Assembly: GCA_022749755.1 (NCBI GenBank)
Contig: CM040453.1
Span: 9,198,102 to 9,262,101, forward strand
Source of the DNA: Azadirachta indica
Lineage: Eukaryota; Streptophyta; Magnoliopsida; Sapindales; Meliaceae
Direction of reading: 5' to 3'
DNA length: 64,000 nucleotides
Shown here: piece after piece, positions 10,382 through 24,963 of the stretch
Position numbering within the stretch: the first letter of the stretch is position 1
How the letters are laid out: each line of letters begins with the position of its first letter
Notes under the pieces: generated by a model
The model's input: the letters and a program-made list of their open reading frames with translations, nothing else
What the model was told of the DNA's origin: nothing
Database searches by the model: none
Translations under genes and position numbers: made by a program

Positions 10382-12924
10382 ATGAAGAGATTTTGGATCG
10401 TTTGTCGAGATTTTCAGACGTAATAAATATTCTTCCGTCGCTACGAAGAAATCTTTCGTCGTGATGAACAATTGTTTCGTTGTCATGAACAATTGTTTCG
10501 CCGCAAGGAAAAAATCTTCTGTCATAATGAATAATTGTTCAGTAAGCCGCATTGAAGACATTATCAGCCATGTTGATGATGTTTTCACGCTTAATGAAGA
10601 GATTTTGGATCGTTTGTCGAGATTTTCAGACGTAATAAATATTCTTCCGTCGTTACGAAGAAATCTTTCGTCGTGATGAACAATTGTTTCGTTGTCATGA
10701 ACAATTGTTTCGCCGCAAGGAAAAAATCTTCTGTCATAATGAATAATTGTTCAGTAAGCCGCATTGAAGACATTATCAGCCATGTTGATGATGTTTTCAC
10801 GCTTAATGAAGAGATTTTGGATCGTTTGTCGAGATTTTCAGACGTAATAAATATTCTTCCGTCGCTACGAAGAAATCTTTCGTCGTGATGAACAATTGTT
10901 TCGTTGTCATGAACAATTGTTTCGCCGCAAGGAAAAAATCTTCTGTCATAATGAATAATTGTTCAGTAAGCCGCATTGAAGACATTATCAGCCATGTTGA
11001 TGATGTTTTCACGCTTAATGAAGAGATTTTGGATCGTTTGTCGAGATTTTCAGACGTAATAAATATTCTTCCGTCGTTACGAAGAAATCTTTCGTCGTGA
11101 TGAATAATTGTTTCGTTGTCATGAACAATTGTTTCGCCGCAAGGAAAAAATCTTCTGTCATAATGAATAATTGTTCAGTAAGCCGCATTGAAGACATTAT
11201 CAGCCATGTTGATGATGTTTTCACGCTTAATGAAGAGATTTTGGATCGTTTGTCGAGATTTTCAGACGTAATAAATATTCTTCCGTCGCTACGAAGAAAT
11301 CTTTCGTCGTGATGAACAACTGTTTCGTTGTCATGAACAATTGTTTCGCCGCAAGGAAAAAATCTTCTGTCATAATGAATAATTGTTCAGTAAGCCGCAT
11401 TGAAGACATTATCAGCCATGTTGATGATGTTTTCACGCTTAATGAAGAGATTTTGGATCGTTTGTCGAGATTTTCAGACGTAATAAATATTCTTCCGTCG
11501 CTACGAAGAAATCTTTCGTCGTGATGAATAATTGTTTCGTTGTCATGAACAATTGTTTCGCCGCAAGGAAAAAATCTTCTGTCATAATGAATAATTGTTC
11601 AGTAAGCCGCATTGAAGACATTATCAGCCATGTTGATGATGTTTTCACGCTTAATGAAGAGATTTTGGATCGTTTGTCGAGATTTTCAGACGTAATAAAT
11701 ATTCTTCCGTCGCTACGAAGAAATCTTTCGTCGTGATGAACAACTGTTTCGTTGTCATGAACAATTGTTTCGCCGCAAGGAAAAAATCTTCTGTCATAAT
11801 GAATAATTGTTCAGTAAGCCGCATTGAAGACATTATCAGCCATGTTGATGATGTTTTCACGCTTAATGAAGAGATTTTGGATCGTTTGTCGAGATTTTCA
11901 GACGTAATAAATATTCTTCCGTCGTTGGGAAGAAATCTTTCGTCGTGATGAATAATTGTTTCGTTGTCATGAACAATTGTTTCGCCGCAAGGAAAAAATC
12001 TTCTGTCATAATGAATAATTGTTCAGTAAGCCGCATTGAAGACATTATCAGCCATGTTGATGATGTTTTCACGCTTAATGAAGAGATTTTGGATCGTTTG
12101 TCGAGATTTTCAGACGTAATAAATATTCTTCCGTCGCTACGAAGAAATCTTTCGTCGTGATGAATAATTGTTTCGTTGTCATGAACAATTGTTTCGCCGC
12201 AAGGAAAAAATCTTCTGTCATAATGAATAATTGTTCAGTAAGCCGCATTGAAGACATTATCAGCCATGTTGATGATGTTTTCACGCTTAATGAAGAGATT
12301 TTGGATCGTTTGTCGAGATTTTCAGACGTAATAAATATTCTTCCGTCGCTACGAAGAAATCTTTCGTCGTGATGAACAATTGTTTCGTTGTCATGAACAA
12401 TTGTTTCGCCGCAAGGAAAAAATCTTCTGTCATAATGAATAATTGTTCAGTAAGCCGCATTGAAGACATTATCAGCCATGTTGATGATGTTTTCACGCTT
12501 AATGAAGAGATTTTGGATCGTTTGTCGAGATTTTCAGACGTAATAAATATTCTTCCGTCGCTACGAAGAAATCTTTCGTCGTGATGATAATTGTTTCGTT
12601 GTCATGAACAATTGTTTCGCCGCAAGGAAAAAATCTTCTGTCATAATGAATAATTGTTCAGTAAGCCGCATTGAAGACATTATCAGCCATGTTGATGATG
12701 TTTTCACGCTTAATGAAGAGATTTTGGATCGTTTGTCGAGATTTTCAGACGTAATAAATATTCTTCCGTCGTTAGGAAGAAATCTTTCGTCGTGATGAAC
12801 AATTGTTTCGTCGTCATGAACAATTGTTTCGCCGCAAGGAAAAAATCTTCTGTCATAATGAATAATTGTTCAGTAAGCCGCATTGAAGACATTATCAGCC
12901 ATGTTGATGATGTTTTCACGCTTA

Positions 12925-13154
12925 ATGAAGAGATTTTGGATCGTTTGTCGAGATTTTCAGACGTAATAAATATTCTTCCGTCGTACGAAAAATCTTCCGT
13001 CGTACGAAGAAATCTTTCGTCGTGATGAACAACTGTTTCGTTGTCATGAACAATTGTTTCGCCGCAAGGAAAAAATGTTCTGTCATAATGAATAATTGTT
13101 CAGTAAGCCGCATTGAAGACATTATCAGCCATGTTGATGATGTTTTCACGCTTA
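12925..13154. repeat. 230-bp monomer, A1 region duplicated with small losses
   Basis: The A1 region occurs twice ('cgtcgtacgaaaaatcttcc' then 'gtcgtacgaagaaatc'), as in the 233-bp copies but with three bases fewer. Both halves lack the C/T at position 60. Confidence 0.8.
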
Positions 13155-13345
13155 ATGAAGAGATTTTGGATCGTTTGTCGAGATTTTCAGACGTAATAAG
13201 TATTCTTCCGTCGTTAGGAAGAAATCTTTCGTCGTGATGAACAATTGTTGCGCCGCAAGGAAAAAATCTTCTGTCATAATGAATAATTGTTCAGTAAGCC
13301 GCATTGAAGACATTATCAGCCATGTTGATGACGTTTTCACGCTTA
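13155..13345. repeat. 191-bp monomer, one B unit missing
   Basis: One B unit only, with the 'gttgcgccgcaagg' variant shared with the 170-bp copy at 9,386, about 3.8 kb away. Confidence 0.9.
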
Positions 13346-14193
13346 ATGAAGAGATTTTGGATCGTTTGTCGAGATTTTCAGACGTAATAAGTATTCTTCC
13401 GTCGCTACGAAGAAATCTTTCGTCGTGATGAACAACTGTTTCGTTGTCATGAACAATTGTTTCGCCGCAAGGAAAAAATCTTCTGTCATAATGAATAATT
13501 GTTCAGTAAGCCGCATTGAAGACATTATCAGCCATGTTGATGATGTTTTCACGCTTAATGAAGAGATTTTGGATCGTTTGTCGAGATTTTCATACGTAAT
13601 AAGTATTCTTCCGTCGCTAGGAAGAAATCTTTCGTCGTGATGAACAATTGTTTCGTCGTCATGAACAATTGTTTCGCCGCAAGGAAAAAATCTTCTGTCA
13701 TAATGAATAATTGTTCAGTAAGCCGCATTGAAGACTTTATCAGCCATGTTGATGATGTTTTCACGCTTAATGAAGAGATTTTGGATCGTTTGTCGAGATT
13801 TTCAGACGTAATAAATATTCTTCCGTCGCTACGAAGAAATCTTTCGTCGTGATGAATAATTGTTTCGTTGTCATGAACAATTGTTTCGCCGCAAGGAAAA
13901 AATCTTCTGTCATAATGAATAATTGTTCAGTAAGCCGCATTGAAGACATTATCAGCCATGTTGATGATGTTTTCACGCTTAATGAAGAGATTTTGGATCG
14001 TTTGTCGAGATTTTCAGACGTAATAAATATTCTTCCGTCGTTAGGAAGAAATCTTTCGTCGTGATGAACAATTGTTTCGTCGTCATGAACAATTGTTTCG
14101 CCACAAGGAAAAAATCTTCTGTCATAATGAATAATTGTTCAGTAAGCCGCATTGAAGACATTATCAGCCATGTTGATGATGTTTTCACGCTTA

Positions 14194-14371
14194 ATGAAGA
14201 GATTTTGGATCGTTTGTCGATATTTTCAGACGTAATAAATATTCTTCCGTCGCTACGAAGAAATTTTTCGTCGTGATGAACAACTGTTTCGTTGTCATGA
14301 ACAATTGTTTCGCCTCAAGGAAAAAATCTTCTGTCATAATGAATAATTGTTCAGTAAGCCGCATTGAAGAC
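14194..14371. repeat. Long-range shared monomer haplotype, copy 1
   Basis: This 178-bp stretch matches 24,964-25,141 base for base, including four departures from consensus: T28 ('tcgatatt'), 'gaagaaattttt', C91 ('aacaactg') and 'cgcctcaagg' (T at 122). I see the last one at these two places only. The two copies lie 10,770 bp apart with block C between them. Confidence 0.8.
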
Positions 14372-14640
14372 ATTATCAGCCATGTTGATGATGTTTTCAC
14401 GCTTAATGAAGAGATTTTGGATCGTTTGTCGAGATTTTCAGACGTAATAAATATTCTTCCGTCGCTACGAAGAAATCTTTCGTCGTGATGAACAATTGTT
14501 TCGTTGTCATGAACAATTGTTTCGCCGCAAGGAAAAAATCTTCTGTCATAATGAATAATTGTTCAGTAAGCCGCATTGAAGACATTATCAGCCATGTTGA
14601 TGATGTTTTCACGCTTAATGAAGAGATTTTGGATCGTTTG

Positions 14641-17600
14641 TCTAGTTATCAGACTGTAATAAGTACTTTTCCGTCTCTCGAAGGCAAGAAATCTTTAGTC
14701 GTGGATGAAACAATGTTTCGTTGTCCATGAACAATTGTTTGGTCAGGAAAAATTTCTGTATCCTGCATATTTGTTCAGTAAGCGCATTGAGCCTTGTATC
14801 AGATGGATGATGATGTTTTATGTGAATGAAGAGATTTTGGATCGTTTGTCGAGATTTTCAACTTTCATAAGTACTAACATATCATTATATCTTTCTTTCC
14901 TCTCCGTCTTTAGGAAGATATTCTTTTTTCGTGATGAACAATTAGTTTCGACGTGATGAACAATTGTTTTCGCCGCAAAAGGAAAAAAAAAATCTTCTGT
15001 CATAATGAATAATTGTTCAGTAAGAAGCAGCCCCGCATGTGAAGACATTATCCAGCCATGTTGATGATGTTTTTTACAACTTCCACACATTTTTCACGCT
15101 TAATGAAGAGATTTTTTGGATCGTTTTTTTTGTCCGATATTTTCGTGACGTAAATAAATATTTCTTTTCTTTCCGTCGATAGCGAAGAAATTCTTCGTCG
15201 TGAAAAATGAATAAATTTGTGTTTCGTTTTGTCATGAACAATTGTTTTTTCGCGCAAGGAAACAAATCTTCTGTCATAATGAATAATTGTTCAGTAAAGC
15301 CGCATTGAAGACATTATCAGCCATGTTTGATGATGTTTTCACGCTTAATGAAGAGATTTTGGATCGTTTGTCGATAATTTTCAGACGTAATAAAATAATT
15401 TCTTTCTTCCGTCGCTAGGAAGAAAATCTTTCGTCGTGATGAAACAATTGTTTCGATCGTCAATGAACAATTGTTTCGCGCAAGGCAAAAAATCTTCTGT
15501 CATAATGAATAAATGTTTTTCAGTAAGCCGCATTGAAGACATTATCAAGCCAATGTTGATGATGTTTTCCCACGCTTAATGGAAGAGATTTTGGATCGTT
15601 TGTCGAAGATTTTCCCAGACGTAATACACTATTCTTCCGTCGTTAGGGAGGGTAGAAATCTTTCGTCGTGATGAAACAATTAGTTTTTTTGTGAAACGAA
15701 AACAAGGAAAAAATCTTCTGTCATAATGAATAATTGTTCAGTAAGCCGCATTGAGGAAGACACATTAAAATTCAGCCATGGTTGTTGAATGATCATTTTT
15801 CACGCTTAATGAAGAGATTTTGGATCGTTTGTCGATATTTTCCAGACGTAATAAATACTTCTTTTCTTCCGTCGCTACGAAGAAATCTCTTTCGTCGTGA
15901 TGAATAATTTGTTTCGTTGTCATGAACAATGTGTTTTCGCCGCAAGGAAAAAAATCTTCTGTCATAAATGAATAATTGTTCAGTAAGCCGCAATTGAAGA
16001 CATTATCACCTTGTTGATGATGTTTTCACGCTTTAATGAAGAGATTTTGGATCGATTTTGTGTTCCGAGTAAATTTTCAGATTAGGCTCGTCAATAATTT
16101 CTTTTCTTTTTTTCTTTCTTATTCTTCCGTTTCCCCGCCCGTTAGGAAGAAATCTTTCGTCGTGAATGAATACATTCCCTGTTTCGTCGTGATGAACAAT
16201 TGTTTCGCCGCAAGGAAAAAATCTTCTTGTCATAATGAATAAAATGTTTCATCAAGCCGCAATTGAAGACATTATCAGCCATGTTGAAAAATGATTTTTT
16301 GCAATCCACCATTGCTTAATGAAGAGATTTTGGATCGTGTTTTTGTCGAGATTTTCAGACGTAAATAAATTATTCTTTCCGTCGCTAGAAGAAATCTTTC
16401 CGTCGTGATGAATAATTGTTTTCGTCGTCATGAAAAAAACAATTGTTTTTCGCCGCAAGGAAAAAATCTTCTGTCATAATGAATAAATTGAGTGTTCAAG
16501 TAAGCCCGCATTGAAGACAATTATCAGCCATGTTGATGATGTTTTCACGCTTAATGAAGAGAATTTTGGGATCGTTTGGTCGAGATTTTCAGACGTAAAT
16601 AAATATTCTTCCGTCGTAGAAGAAATCTTTCGTCGTGATAAAGGAAACAAATTGTTTCGTTGTCAATGAACTAATTGTTTCGCCGCAAGGAAAAAAAATC
16701 TTCCTGTCCATAAATAATGAATAATGTGTTAGTAAGCCCGCATGTAAAAGACATTAATCGAAGCCATGTATGAAATGATGTTTTCACGCTGAGAATGGGA
16801 AGAGATTTTGGATCCGTTTGTTTCCCGGTCGAGATTTTCAGTAATGTAATAAATATTCTTTCCGTCGTTAGGAGAAGAAATCTTTTTTCGTACCGTGATG
16901 AACAATGTGCTTCCGGTCCCGTTGGATGAAAAACCCAATTGGTAGTTTTTGTTTTTCGCCGCAAAGGAAAAAATTCTTTGTCATAAATGAATAATTGGTT
17001 TTCAGTAAGCCGCCATTGAAGACAGTTTATCAAGCCATGTTTTTGATGGATGTTTTTTCACGCTGTAATGAAGTAAGATTTTGGATCGTTTTTGTCGAGA
17101 TTTTCCGTCGTAAATAAATATTCTTCGTGTCCGAAGAAATCTTTCGTCGTGAAAGAAATGTTTTCGTCGTGATGAATATATTGTTTTGTCGTCATGAACC
17201 TATGTTTCGGTCGCCGTAAGGAAAAAGTCGACTGTCCTAATGAATAAATGTTTCAGTAAGCCGCATTGAAAGACTTTATCTCGGGTCCAAGCGATGATGT
17301 TTTCACGCTTGATGAAGAGATTTTTGGAACGTTTTGTCGAGTTTTTCAGACTAATAAGTATTCTTATGCGCTCGTTAGAAAGAAAATCTTTTCATCGTGA
17401 TGAAACAATTTTTTCGTCGTCATGGAACCAATAGTTTTCGCCGCAAGGAAAAAATCTTCTGTCATAAACTGAAATCAATGTTCAGTATGTCGGGATTGAA
17501 GACATTATCTGCCATGTATGTTGATGTTTTTTCACGCTTAATTAAGAGAATTTGGATACGTTTTGTCGAAGATTTTTAAACGTAATAAGTCTTCCTATGT

Positions 17601-20600
17601 CCGTCGTTAGGAAGACAATCTTTCGTCGTGATGAAAATTTTTTCGTGGTCTTGATCAATTGTTTCTCCGCAAGGAAAAACTCTTTCTGTCATACTACTTG
17701 ACTATATGTTCAGTACGTCGCATTGGACGACTTTATCAGCCATGGTGATGATGATTTCACGCTGAATGGACGAGATATTGGATCGTTTTTGTCCCGAGAT
17801 TTTCACACGTAATAAGTATTTTTTCTTTTTCCGTCGTTAGGAAGAACTCTTTCGTCTTGATGAACAATTGTTTCGTTTGTGATGCTGAAACAATTGTTTC
17901 GCGGCACAGGAACACATGTTCTGTCATACTGGATATCATGTTCTAGTAACCGGATTGAAATACATTATCGGCCTTGTTTTGATGATGTTTGTCATTGCAC
18001 GCTTAATGAAGAGAATTTGAATCGTCTAGTCGCGATTTTCAGACTTACATAAATATGTCTTCCGTCGATAGCAGAAGAAAATCTTTCGTCGTGATGAATA
18101 AGAAATTTTTGAGTGATGCATTAACATTGTTTTGTTGTTCCCCACGCAAGTTTGTAAGGACCATCTGATCAGTCATAAATGCATCACAAGTTCATTAATC
18201 GCATTGAAACATTAACAGCCTTGTTGATTAAGTTTTCCACGCTTAATGATGAGATTTTGGGATCGTTTGTTGAGTTTTTTAAGACGTAATAAAATTTTCT
18301 TAGATGAAGAATTTGTCATACGAAAGAAATCTTTTCGTCGATGATTAACATATTTTTTTCGTCGTCATGCTCAAATGTTTCGGCGCAAGGAAAAAAAATC
18401 TTCTGCCCTGAAATGAATAATTGTTCAGTAAGTTTGCAGTGTTGAAGACATTATCAACCATGTTGATGATGTGTTTCCACGCTTAATGAAGAGATTTTGG
18501 ATCGTTTTTATGTCGAGATTTTCAGACGTAATAAATATTCTTGTTCCCGTCGCTAACTAGGAAGAAATATTTCGTCGTGATGAATAATTGTTTCGTTGTC
18601 ATGAACTAGTGTTTCGCGCAATGAAAAAATCTTCTGTCTTAATCCAAAAAATTGTTCAAGTAAGTCGCCATTGCCGACTTATTATCAGCCATGTTGTATG
18701 AATGTTTTTCACGCTTAATGAAGAGGATTTTGGATCGTTTGTCGGAGATTTTCAGACAGTAATAAATATTTTCCGTCGTTGACCGAAGAAAAAATCTTTC
18801 GTCGTGCTTGAACAATTATTTGGTTTCGTTGTAATCACGAACATTATGTTTGCCCAGCAAGGAAAAATCTTATTGTCATAATGAATAATTGTTCAGTAAG
18901 CGCATTGAAGCAAATTTAATCAGCCATGTTGGATGAGGTTTTCACGCTTAATTGGAGAGATTTTGGATCGTTTGTCGTGAGTTTCAGACGTAATAAGTAT
19001 TCTTCGGTCGCTACGAAGAAAGAGAAATCTTTCGTCGTGATGAATAATTGTTTCGTATAGTCCTGAACAATTGTTTCGTCGAAAAAATCTTCTGTCATAA
19101 TGAATTAATTGTTCAGTAATCGCATTGAAGACATTTTTCCAGCCATGCTGCTTGATGTTTTTTTCATGCTGAATGCACAGCGAATTTTTGGTCGTTTATC
19201 GAGTTTTTCAACGACGTAATACGTATTCTTCGTCGTTTAGGAAGATATCTTGCGTCCGTGTTTGAACAACTGTTTCGTCGTGATGAACAATTGTTTTCGC
19301 CGCAAGGAAAAAATTCATCTGTCATAATCACTAATTGTTCAGTAAGCTCATTGAAGACATTTTCAGCCATGTTGATGATGTTTTTCACGGGTAATGCAGA
19401 GATTTTTGGCATCGTTAGTTCGAGATATTTCAGGACTAAATAAATAATCTTCGTGTACGACGACCTCTTCGTCGTACGAAGCAATCTTTACTGTTCCTCG
19501 TGTTGAATGAATTTATGATTTTTCGTTGTCATGAACAATTGTTTCGCCGAAAGGAAAAAAATTCTTCTTTTTATAATGAATAATTGGTTTCATTAAGCTC
19601 ATTGAAACAATTATCAGCCTTGTTGAGAGATGTTTTCTCATCGCTGAATGAGAGAGATTTTGGTTCGTTTGCTCGAGCTTTTCAGACGTAATTAAGTATT
19701 CTCGGTCGTTTAGAAAGAACTCTTTCGTCGTGAATGAAACACTTTTTTCGTCGTCATGAACATTGTTATTTCGCCGCGACGCAAAATTTTTTATATGATT
19801 TAACCAGTTCAGTTAAGGATTGAAGACATTTTCAGCATGTTGATGATGTTTTCGCTTATGAAGAGTTTTGGATCGTTGTCGGATATTTTCAGACGTAGTC
19901 AACGTATTCTTCGTCGTACGATGAACTCATTTAGTCAGTGTATGAATAATTGTTTACGTTGTCATGGATCAATTGTTTTGCCGCACGGAAAAAAATCTTA
20001 GTCAAAATGAATAAATTGTGCCGTAAGACGTTAATGAAGGCTTTATCAGCCATGCTGATGATGTTCTTCACGCTTAATGAAGAGAGGTTTTTGGATCGTT
20101 TGTCGAGGGATTTTCAAACGTTAATAAAAATTCTTCCGACGTTCGGAGAAAATCTTTCGTCGTCATGAAACAATTCTTTCGTAGGTGATAAACATTATTT
20201 TGCCGCCTAGGAAACCTTATTTGTCTCATAATGGAATATTGTTCCGTAAAGCGCATTGAAGGACATTATCAGGCCATGTTGATTGAAAGTTTTCGATGAC
20301 TTAATGAAGAAGCATTTTGGATCGTTTTGTCGATATTTTCAGACGTTATAAATATTCTTCGTTGTACGAAGAAATGTTACGTCGATACGAAGAAAAGAAA
20401 TCTTTCGTCGTGATATGAATAACTTGTTTTGTGGTCCAGGAACAATGTTTCGCCGCAAGGAAAAAATCTTCTGGTTATAAATGAATAATTGTTCAGTTAA
20501 GCGCCATTGACGACTTTATATCCGCCCTTGTTGATGATGTTTTCACGTCTTAGATGAAGAGATTTTGGATTGTGTTTGTAGAAGATTATCAGACGTAATA

Positions 20601-23590
20601 ATTTTTTCTTCGTTAGGAAAAGACCACTCATTTAGTAGTGATGAATAATTCTTTCGTTCGTGCATGAAACAATAGTTTCGGGCAAGGAATAAAATTTCTG
20701 TCAAAATGAATACTTGTTCGTTAAGCCGTATTCATTGAAGACATAATCAGCCATGTTGATGACGGGTCGTCACGCTTAATGAAGAGATTTTGGATCGTTT
20801 AGTCGACGATTTTTCAGACGTAATAAGTAATCTTCGTCGTTAGGAGAAAAATTTCGTCGTGATGAACCTATTGTTTCGTTGTCATGAACAACTGTTTCGC
20901 GAAGGAGAAACTTTTCTAGTCCTAATGGATAAAAATGTTCAGTCAGCCGTATACTGAAGACCAGTTATCAGTTCTGGTGATTGATGTTTTCAGCTTAATG
21001 AAGAGATTTTGGCTCGTTTTTGTCGAGATTTTCAGAAGTTATAAATTATTTCGTTGCGTCGCTACGAATGAAATCTTTCGTCGTGATGATTAAATGCTTT
21101 CGTTGTCATGAACAATTGTTTTCGCCGCAAGGAAACAAAAATCTTTTGTCATACATGACTAATTGTTTAGTAATCCGCATTGAAAGACGTTTTTCAGCCA
21201 TGCCTGATGATTACCCCCCCCCCCCCCGGTTTCACGATGAATGAAGTGATTTTGGATCGATTGTCGTGATTTTCAAACATAAATAGGCATGCATCCGGCG
21301 TTAGGATGAAATCTTTTGAGTGCTGAAAATGTTTGTATGATGAACAATTGTTTTCGCGCACGGAAAAAATTTTCTGTCCTAATGACTATAATAAGTTCCG
21401 TAAGCCGCATTGGAAGACATTACTCAGCCATGTTGGATGTTGTTTTCATGCTTAATGAAGAGATTTTTGGATCGTTTGTTGAGGCTTTTCAGACGTACTC
21501 AATATTTTCGGCCGTGTACGAAGAAATCTTGTGCTAGAGAAATTTCGTTGTGATGTAAATTGTTTTGTTGTCATGAATCAATTGGTGTTCGCAGCAATGG
21601 AAAAAAAAAAATCCTTCTGACCTAATGAATAATTGTTCAGTAAAGCCGCATATGAAGACATTAATCAGCCATGTTGATGATGTTTTCACGCTTAATGAAC
21701 GATGATTTTGGATTGTTTTTGTCGAGCGATTTTCAGACGTAATAATGTTTTCTTGCGTTGTTAGGTAGAAATCTTTCGTCGTGATGAATAATTGTTTCGT
21801 TGTCATGAACCCACTTGTTGCGGCAGCAAGGAAACATTTCTTCTGTATATAATGAACTACTAGTTCAGTACGCCGCATTGACGACATTATCAGCCATGTT
21901 GATGATGTTTCACGCTTAATCACGAGATTTTGGGATAGTTTGTCGAGTTTTTCAGACGTACTAACTATTCTTCCGGCGCTAGTAAGAAATCTTTCGTCGT
22001 GATGATAAATTGTTTCGTCGTGATTGAACAATAGTTTCGCCCCGCAAGGAAAAAATTTCTGTCATAATGATTTATTGTTCAGTAAAGCCGCATTGAAGAC
22101 ATTATAGCCATGTTGATGAGTTTTCACGGCTTAATGAAGAGATTTTGGATTGTTTCGTCGATATTTTCAGACGTTATAAAGTATTCTTGCGTCGCTACGA
22201 AGAAATCTTTCGTCGTGACGGAACAATTTGTTTTCGTCGTCATGTACAATTGTTTCGCCGCAAGAGAAAAAATCTTCTTGTCATAATGAATAATTGTTCT
22301 AGTAAGCTGCATTGAAGACATTATCAACCATGTTGATGATGTTTTCACGCTTAATGAAGAGATTTTGGATCGTTTGTCGAGAATTTTCAGACTGTAATAA
22401 ATATTCTTCGTCGTTAGGAAGAAATCTTTTCGTCGTGATGAATAATTGTTTCGTCGTGTCTGAACAATTGTTCGCCGCAAGGAAAAATCTTCTGTTTTTG
22501 TTTTCCATATGAATAATTGTTTCAGTAAGCCGCATCTGAAGACTTATATCAGCCATGCTGATGATGTTTTCACGCTAATGAAGAGATATCTTTTGGATCG
22601 TTTGTCGAGATTTTCAGACGTAATAAATATTCTTCCGTCGTTAGGAAGAAATCTTTTCGTCGTGATGAAATCTAATTGTTTCGTCCGTCATGAACAATTG
22701 TTTCGCCGCAAAGGAAGGAAAAAAATCTTCTGTTTATAATGAATTATTGTTTCAGTAAGCCGCATGAAGACATTATCAGCCATGGTTGATGATGTTTTCA
22801 CGCTTAATGAAGAGATTTTTGGATTCGTTTGTCGAGATTTTCAGACGTAATAAATATTCCTTCCGTCACGTTCAGGGAAGAAGAAATCTTTTCGTCGTGT
22901 TTGAAATTGTTTCGTCGTCATGAACAATTGTTTTCGCCCGCAAGGAAAAAAATCTTCTTGTCATAATGAATAATTGTTCCAGTAAGCGCATTGAAGACAT
23001 TATCAGCCATGTTTTGATGATGTTTTCATGCTTAATGAAGAGATTTTGGATCGTTTGTCGAGATTTTCAGACGTAATAAATTAATCTTCCGTCGCTACGT
23101 GAGAACATCTTTCGTCGTGATGAATTAATTGTTTTCGTGTGTCATGAAACAATTGTTTCGCCGCAAGGAATACAAATCTTCTGTCATAATGAATAAATGG
23201 TTTGTAAGCCGCAGATGAAAGACGTTATCAGCCATGCTGATGATGTTTTCACGCTTAATGAAGAGATTTTTGGATCGGTTTGTCGAGTCTTTTCAGACGT
23301 TAATAAATATTCATCACGTCGTTAGGAAGAATCTTTCGTCGTGATGAAACAATTGTTTTCGCCGATACAAGGCAAAAAAAATCTTTGTCATAAATGAATA
23401 AATGTTCAGTAAGTCCGCATCATTGAAGACACTTATCAGCCATGTTGATGATGTTTTCATGCTTAATGAAGAGATTTTGGATGTTTGTCGAGATTTTCAG
23501 ACAGTGAATAAATACTTCTTCCGTCGTTAGGAAGAAAATATCTTTCGTCGTGATGAATAATTTTTTCGTTGTCAGGAAACAAGTGTTCAC
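14641..23590. repeat. Block C: noisy satellite monomers
   Basis: The same monomer with dense insertions, deletions and substitutions. Landmark spacing runs from about 215 to 270 bp, the longest at about 15,000-17,000, so insertions outnumber deletions. Homopolymer swelling is common (T runs near 15,110-15,180, A runs near 21,600, a 14-C run at 21,214). Clean arrays flank the block on both sides and quality recovers gradually between about 22,300 and 23,590. I see no other sequence class within it: no gene, no RNA and no transposon. Low-coverage uncorrected read sequence bridging two polished contigs would look like this; a truly divergent sub-array is less likely. Confidence 0.9.
21214..21227. 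repeat. 14-base C homopolymer
   Basis: A pure run of 14 C inside the 'gatgatgttttcacg' segment of a block C monomer. Nothing comparable occurs in the clean blocks; it resembles a homopolymer artefact of raw reads. Confidence 0.75.
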
Positions 23591-24963
23591 CGCAAGGAAA
23601 AAATCTTCTGTCATAATGAATAATTGTTCAGTAAGCCGCATTGAAGACATTATCAGCCATGTTGATGATGTTTTCACGCTTAATGAAGAGATTTGGATCG
23701 TTTGTCGAGATTTTCAGACGTAATAAATATTCTTCCGTCGTTAGGAAGAAATCTTTCGTCGTGATGAACAATTGTTTCGTTGTCATGAAACAATTGTTTC
23801 GCCGCAAGGAAAAATCTTCTGTCATAATGAATAATTGTTCAGTAAGCCGCATTGAAGACATTATTCAGCCATGTTGATGATGTTTTTCACGCTTAATGAA
23901 GAGATTTTGGATCGTTTGTCGAGATTTTCAGACGTAATAAGTATTCTTCCGTCGATTACGAAGAAATCTTTCGTTCGTGATGAACAATTGTTTCGTCGTC
24001 ATGAACAATTGTTTCGCCGCAAGGAAAAAATCTTCTGTCATAATGAATAATTGTTCAGTAAGCCGCATTTGAAGACATTATCAGCCCATGTTGATGATGT
24101 TTTCACGCTTAATGAAGAGATTTTGGATCGTTTGTCGAGATTTTCAGACGTAATAAATATTCTTCCGTCGTTAGGAAGAAAATCTTTCGTCGTGATGAAC
24201 AATTGTTTCAGTTGTCATGAACAATTGTTTCGCCGCAAGGAAAAAATCTTCTGTCATAATGAATAATTGTTCAGTAAGCCGCATTGAAGACATTATCAGC
24301 CATGTTGATGATGTTTTCACGCTTAATGAAGAGATTTTGGATCGTTTGTCGAGATTTTCAGACGTAATAATTATTCTTCCGTCGTTAGGGAAGAAATCTT
24401 TCGTCGTGATGAACAATTGTTTCGTCGTCATGAACAATTGTTTCGCCGCAAGGAAAAAAATCTTCTGTCATAATGAATAAATTGTTCAGTAAGCCGCATT
24501 GAAGACATTATCAGCCATGTTGATGATGTTTTCACGCTTAATGAAGAGATTTTGGATCGTTTGTCGAGATTTTCAGACGTAATAAATATTCTTCCGTCGT
24601 TAGGAAGAAATCTTTCGTCGTGATGAACAATTGTTTCGTTGTCATGAACAATTGTTTCGCCGCAAGGAAAAAATCTTCTGTCATAATGAATAATTGTTCA
24701 GTAAGCCGCATTGAAGACATTATCAGCCATGTTGATGATGTTTTCACGCTTAATGAAGAGATTTTGGATCGTTTGTCGAGATTTTCAGACGTAATAAATA
24801 TTCTTCCGTCGCTAGGAAGAAATCTTTCGTCGTGATGAACAATTGTTTCGTTGTCATGAACAATTGTTTCGCCGCAAGGAAAAAATCTTTGTCATAATGA
24901 ATAATTGTTCAGTAAGCCGCATTGAAGACATTATCAGCCATGTTGATGATGTTTTCACGCTTA

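Larger units (their letters stand above)
7902..14640. repeat. Block B: homogenised satellite monomers
   Basis: About 32 monomers, nearly all exactly 212 bp or differing by whole 21-bp steps (170, 191, 233 bp). Copies differ mainly at a few recurrent positions: A/G at 46, C/T at 60, C/G at 63, C/T at 88, T/C at 91, T/C at 100 and C/G at 103. Indels that are not 21-bp steps are rare: one base lost near 10,040, one near 12,584, and a few in the 230-bp copy at 12,925. This is the cleanest stretch of the window and the best source for a consensus. It ends abruptly at about 14,640, where 'gtcgagattttcag' gives way to a scrambled copy. Confidence 0.95.
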
